Source: Batillaria attramentaria (Eukaryota > Mollusca > Gastropoda > Batillariidae). Taken from it: DNA of 64,000 nucleotides. This document shows positions 59,644 to 64,000 of the stretch, piece after piece. The translations under genes and the position numbers were made by a program. Each line of letters begins with the position of its first letter. Positions within the stretch are counted from its first letter, which is position 1. The DNA lies in assembly GCA_018292915.2 (NCBI GenBank), contig JACVVK020000311.1, forward strand, positions 124,001 to 188,000, written 5' to 3'. A model generated the notes under the pieces. That model was not told the DNA's origin and ran no database searches. It saw nothing but the letters and a program-made list of their open reading frames with translations.

Positions 59644-62600
59644 GACAGACAGACAGACGACGGAGGGTTAATACATAGACTCCCATTGTTACACAAGGGA
59701 GCCAAAAAAAGTGAATAATGCATTCTGATGAATTACATATGTAATTAAGCTATATAGTTTTAAACATTAGGTTAATTGCCCCTTATTCTCTGGTAGCTGT
59801 AGTCATCTAGAAAGACAAAAAGGCAGCTGCGACCAGCACAGTATTTTTTAATTATGCATTTCACATATATATATATGAACCTTGATGTGGGACTCACCAA
59901 GAGAACGAACAATAAGCAGCTTCAGTCCTTGTGCATAAGTCTTGTGCTCTTCTGGGACACACCTGTAACATGGCAACCATTCAATGAACTGTTACTATGC
60001 AGCAGCTTCCAGTAAGCGTGTGTGTGCATGCATGTGTGTGTGTGTGTGCACATACTATCTTCTCTGGCTACACTTCGTGCACACAGTCACTAGACACTGG
60101 GCAAGCTACTGGCAGCTACACAGCATGTATAACAGTGTACATGTATCGCCAGCTTTCCAAACTTTTCTCTTTTTAAAATTTTTGCTCACTTTATTTTTTT
60201 TTTTTTTTAAGTGGGGGGAAGGGGGGGGGGGAGGGGGAGCGCAGAAGACCTACCTGAGTTGAATTGCATCCCCAGGTGCCACAGCGATCATAGTGAACCC
60301 TATCAGCAGAAACAGGAGGATGAGGAACGGATACAGGATGGTGCATGAATTGCGGCAGCCAGTTTTGACTGTGAGATTGGCAGCAGGCCCCTCCGCTCCT
60401 TCCAGACATGAGCAGTTGCTGTACTGTTTACAGATGACATATGAACTAAAGTTACAGTAAGCATGCAGGTTGGTAGGTAGAATAATTTTTCTCACCAGTC
60501 GAACAAATTGACACTGTGTTAAGTGTACTCCACAGCACAAGTAGTAGGAACTCGTGGTGTTAACCTTATAATTTAAAAAAAAAAAAATTCTTATGTCTCA
60601 CTCATTCACAATTTGCCTACTCAACTACCCGGTTGCTTCCCCTCCCGTAGCCATTAATTTCATGAATTTGATTTACTGAATTAACAAAGTGCCAAATACA
60701 GGCTATGCTCAGCATGATGCTGCTTTCATTTTTTACGTTTATATTCCAGACAGTTGTGGAAACATCTTGAAAATGACAAACCATACACATCTTGAAAATG
60801 ACAAACCATACAACAACCAACTTCACAGTATACAGATCTATATGCATGTGATACTGAAAGTTATCTTTGTCATGTTTGTAAGTTAGTTCAGATCTCATAC
60901 TTCACACCTTACCAAACTTTCAGCCCCTTGGTGTTAAAAGGATTTTGGTGTACTACTGATTAAATATGAACTTACTGAACCATCAGGTAACCGTTCTGAG
61001 CAGCCAGCGTAGCAAGGTGAGAAATAGAGTGTGTCATTCTCATCACAGACTGGGGTAAAGATGTCCGTGGTACAGCTGCAGTCTTGATTACATTCTGCCA
61101 TCAGACTGATGCTGCTGTTTGGTGCACTGTAACAAACACAGGACATGATAACAGTAACAGTGACAGGCAACAGTAGGAAAAGAGGAGACACACATGACTA
61201 ACTTACCCATTTCAATCAATCAATCAATCAATCACTTTATTATCCGAAAGTTGGGAAATTCAGTTATGCCCAGCACCCCCCCCCCCCCCCCCCCCCCATA
61301 TGGGAAGCTCTTCAAAAGAGCATCTGTACATAATTATGCTTTTGAAATCTACTCATTTTGCTTACAGGGATTATTATGAAGGTTTTTTCCTTCGTGAAAA
61401 GTAACATGTTTTACGATATCCCTTTTATTTTGCTCAGCAGAGCTACAGAACCACCTAGCACATTAAACAGGTTAAGAATTACAATCCAGCTGTCTATGCA
61501 AAAATTAGCCGATGCCCACAGCGAAAAGAATGACTCCTGTTTTAGCAAAGCCTACGAAGGCATATCTAATCAGCACTGGACAAAAGTAACTGTGCAAACA
61601 TCACAACCACTGTCTTTCTAAAATAGCTGCTAACATGCATGCACCAATGCAGCACTATCCAGACATAGTCAATCATACAAATTTATTATTTCACAGCTTC
61701 AGACAAACACCCTGAATGGGTAAGGGGAGGAAACCCCCATCTACAGCTCTTGCTAATGTGCAAACATCACTCCACACTAAACTTGCTGACTGAAAACATA
61801 CGTTCATCATTTCACAATTTCACACACGCACCCCTCACCTGAATGCGTAAGGGGAGGAAACCCCTACGTAGAGTTCTTGCCCACAGTCAATCCAAACAAT
61901 AGCCACAGTGATCAAGCTCAGAGTCATTCCCACAATGCACAGCTTGATGAGTCCAGGGATAGTCAGCTTCAAGCGTTTGGCGATAATTCCGCCCATAAAC
62001 TGACCTGACGCAGCACCGGGTACAACGGCCAAGCCTGGAGATTACATGCAGCTCAGTAAAACTTTCTACGTAGAATCTGAAGCCAGCGGAAGCAGCTAAT
62101 GCATTCAGAGAAAGAGTCAAAGTCTACATGCATGCATATTACCACCAAATCTTAGGATATATATAGACTGTATCAAAGAAAAGAATGAAATAAAGGACAA
62201 ATTTATCTTTTGCCATTTTCGTTAACCTACTGATAAATCAAATCTGCACACCAGAATACATACAAGGACAGACAACTCTAGGCTTGGTTTTGGAATAAAC
62301 TGCTAATTTGCATGATTTATTGGCAGGATGGGTGGGTGTTTGGCAGTTTAACGTCCTTTTCCACCACGTGTGGGTGATATCAAAGATGGGACAACGAGAA
62401 AAAGTGATTTATTGGCAAAAAGACCTTGTGATCTGCAGAGACACAAAATGTAATTAGTCCATGTGCATGATCCACTGATATCCCATTACTGTCAAGTTCA
62501 CAATCTACTGGGAACCACTAGATTTACTCCAGGAAAACCTGCAACATCCTACCTTTGTCCCTGATGAAAGATGTATACAGTAATTAACTAGAATGTGGAA

Positions 62601-63627
62601 TGCTGAAGCACAAAGAGTTTAGGGAGACACAGTGTTCCCGATTATGCACAGGTGTGCGTATTTGTACACACAAGGGTCTTAACTTGACGCACAATTTTGA
62701 GAACAGCGCATCACAGGGGACGCAAGTTTTCCATCTCCTTGTGACAAACAGTACATTTTCTAATCACAGGGAACACTGATGACAGACCTGTTCACATGTC
62801 AGTCTAATACATACTATACAGGAAAATCAAAGGCAGTAATTGTTAGTCATCATGCCTTTACCTGAGAGCATGGCAGCTGTTGACGCAGACACCCTGAACT
62901 TGTTCTCTATCATCTTTGGCATGAAGGTGGCTACCCCAGACAATGAGATCCCCTCAGTGACCATACTGAGGGAGATGAACAGAAAACAGGGGTTGCACAG
63001 CAAAGACACGCTTGTCGCACAGAAATGCTTGAAGGACTTGGTCTGTTCTATGTCAGAGGATGATGGCGATACTCCAGCTGTGTAATACTTGGTGATTTTG
63101 CCAGCATGTGCTTGTGACTGACGCGTTAAGCGAATCTTCTTTGCAGCTGAAAAAAAGAGATGGAAAAAAAACTGTATACAAACATGATAGCAGTGCTTTA
63201 CTATCAAATCATTTGAACACATTACTGCCATTAACATGTAGGTGGAGTAAGCTATGGGACTGGGCACAAGTATAACCATCTGCAGATCTGCAGACACACA
63301 CACACACACACACACACAAGCAAGCAAAACAATAACAAAATGCAAACATATGGAAGAACCCAACAAAATAAAAGGAAAATAAAGTATCAGGAACCTACCA
63401 ACTGAACGCAGCTCTGTCTTGACACTTATTCTATGTCAGATACATGTACATATACGCACATGTTTACTATATACATGTGTCATCTAAACAGCTGCAATAG
63501 AAATTACTTACTGGGCAGTTCAGCACCATAGCACATGATGGGAATGGCCAGCATCAGGTTGACTACTGCAGAGAACAGAAATCCTAGCCACCATGCTCCA
63601 ACCCAGCGGGGATCATCCTGTGTCATC
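58261..63627 (-). CDS. SLCO: Solute carrier organic anion transporter (OATP/SLCO), C-terminal seven exons, 5' part off the window
   Basis: Minus-strand exons 63627-63512, 63146-62862, 62034-61839, 61126-60976, 60423-60254, 59962-59898 and 58517-58261, with phases 1, 1, 2, 0, 2, 1 consistent throughout, give about 412 aa to TGA. The first has DPRWVGAWWLGF, the family hallmark at transmembrane helix 6. The next covers the cytosolic loop and helices 7-8. The third has PGAASGQFMGGII. Exons 4-5 encode the Kazal-like extracellular loop with ten cysteines (ECNQDCSC, SPCYAGC, SNCSC). The 65 bp exon gives CVPEEHKTYAQGL. The last has VVGPIITGRLLDNTC and the final helix. Family role: twelve-helix plasma-membrane uptake of amphipathic anions. 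The subfamily cannot be assigned from this part. The entry phase of the first listed exon is 2, so at least one upstream exon is missing. Confidence 0.93.
58662..59704. mobile_element. 1.04 kb element with 13 bp inverted ends and internal CCTTGACC repeats
   Basis: Starts TGGCTCCCTTGTG and ends CACAAGGGAGCCA, exact inverted ends. Inside are about seven units of roughly 130-150 bp, each with CCTTGACC and GGTCAAGGTCATTCA plus CTATCATCATGCCAAGTT, and a CA/GACA tract near the right end. No coding sequence. It fills most of the last SLCO intron. No clear target duplication was found. Confidence 0.65.
61212..61270 (-). mobile_element. Retroelement 3' tail with (GATT)n
   Basis: CAATCAATCAATCAATCA followed by CTTTATTATCCGAAAG; in the intron before the Kazal-loop exon of SLCO. 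Confidence 0.5.
61682..61760 (-). pseudogene. Partial duplicate of an SLCO exon end, donor destroyed
   Basis: GGGTAAGGGGAGGAAACCCC, CTCTTGC and the flanking ATTTCACA match the 3' end of the exon at 61839-62034 and its intron, about 122 bp away. The donor (CAG|GTGAGG in the gene) reads CAGGGTG here, so it cannot act as that splice site. Confidence 0.65.
62328..62406 (-). mobile_element. SINE family I tail fragment in an SLCO intron
   Basis: GGGTGGGTGTTTGGCAG, TTAACGTCCTTTTCCACC, GACAACGAGAAAAAG; the head is missing. GTGATTTATTGGC follows, and TGATTTATTGGC precedes, a likely target duplication. Confidence 0.75.
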
Positions 63628-64000
63628 CTGAAACATCATTTTTTTTGGGATTTTTTTGTTTGTCTTTCACACTATCTTTCTTTTTAAAACCTCTCCCTAA
63701 ACGCCATGAGCACTCAGTTAGGATGGAGCCGTGTGGTATACAAGTCTCCATCATCATCATCATTAGTGTCATTAGAGAGTACAGTACTTTCACCACCCTG
63801 GGACATCGCAAACAAAAAGATTTCCACCACTGACTTTATGTTGCAAATCCTGCAACTAATGCCACTGCCATCCTGCATCACCCTGAAACACATTGCTGGC
63901 ACGTGGCAGTACCATGGCACTTCACTTTTAAAGCGATTTTACTGGCCTCAAAAATCGCTCACAAGCCACAAAGCAGCACACTCTCTTTGTTCTTCCTCTG

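Noticed and set aside
63714..63920. Possible further SLCO exon upstream (frame with RVMQDGSGIS)
   Set aside because: It resembles the start of the 63627 exon only over about 15 bp, and no transporter helix or splice pair follows.

Overview
The window looks like nuclear DNA of a marine lophotrochozoan, most likely a gastropod mollusc. That is inferred from genes split by GT-AG introns, very abundant (CA)n/(GA)n microsatellites, several tRNA-derived SINE families, a CR1/L2-type LINE remnant, and an animal gene set (cadherin, C2H2 zinc finger, RING E3, OATP transporter). Nothing prokaryotic is present: no operons, CRISPR arrays or insertion sequences.

Layout. (1) About 0.7-37.2 kb, plus strand: one complete cadherin-superfamily gene that I assembled from 27-28 exons with consistent GT-AG junctions and phases. 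It encodes about 1,570-1,600 aa: a signal peptide, 14 cadherin-type repeats, a Thr-rich stalk, one membrane helix and a short tail. The 14 repeats are three copies of a five-repeat module (A-B-C-D-E), the first lacking B, and exon lengths and intron phases are kept between copies. (2) Intron 10 of that gene (12957-18853) holds a complete three-exon gene on the opposite strand (339 aa, family not recognised), a decayed plus-strand fragment resembling a C-type lectin, a LINE remnant and a MITE. (3) 39.2-45 kb, minus strand: a seven-finger C2H2 protein with a C-terminal finger pair of Ikaros/Hunchback type and a probable 4 kb 3' UTR. Its poly(A) signal lies 31 bp from a plus-strand poly(A) signal, so the cadherin and zinc-finger genes appear to converge tail to tail. 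(4) 45-51.9 kb: no gene recognised, repeats only. (5) 51.9-54.8 kb, plus strand: a three-exon RING/coiled-coil/beta-propeller protein of TRIM type without a visible B-box. (6) 58.3-63.6 kb, minus strand: the last seven exons of an organic anion transporter (SLCO/OATP) gene that continues past the right edge.

The rest is dominated by mobile elements. SINE family I (about 19 whole or partial copies, head resembling tRNA-Arg(UCU), several copies with target-site duplications) and SINE family II (4 copies, tail similar to the L2-type LINE) are the most frequent. There are at least five terminal-inverted-repeat or foldback elements, some nested inside other repeats, several unnamed interspersed repeats, and minisatellites with periods of 33/16, 43, ~50, 58, 81, 96 and ~180 bp. 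The ~180 bp array is an amplified piece of a cadherin exon together with its splice donor.

The genes do not form an obvious pathway. Cell adhesion (cadherin), transcription (zinc finger), ubiquitin ligation (RING protein) and transport (OATP) seem to be ordinary neighbours. All exon boundaries were read by eye from splice motifs and frame; no transcript evidence was available.
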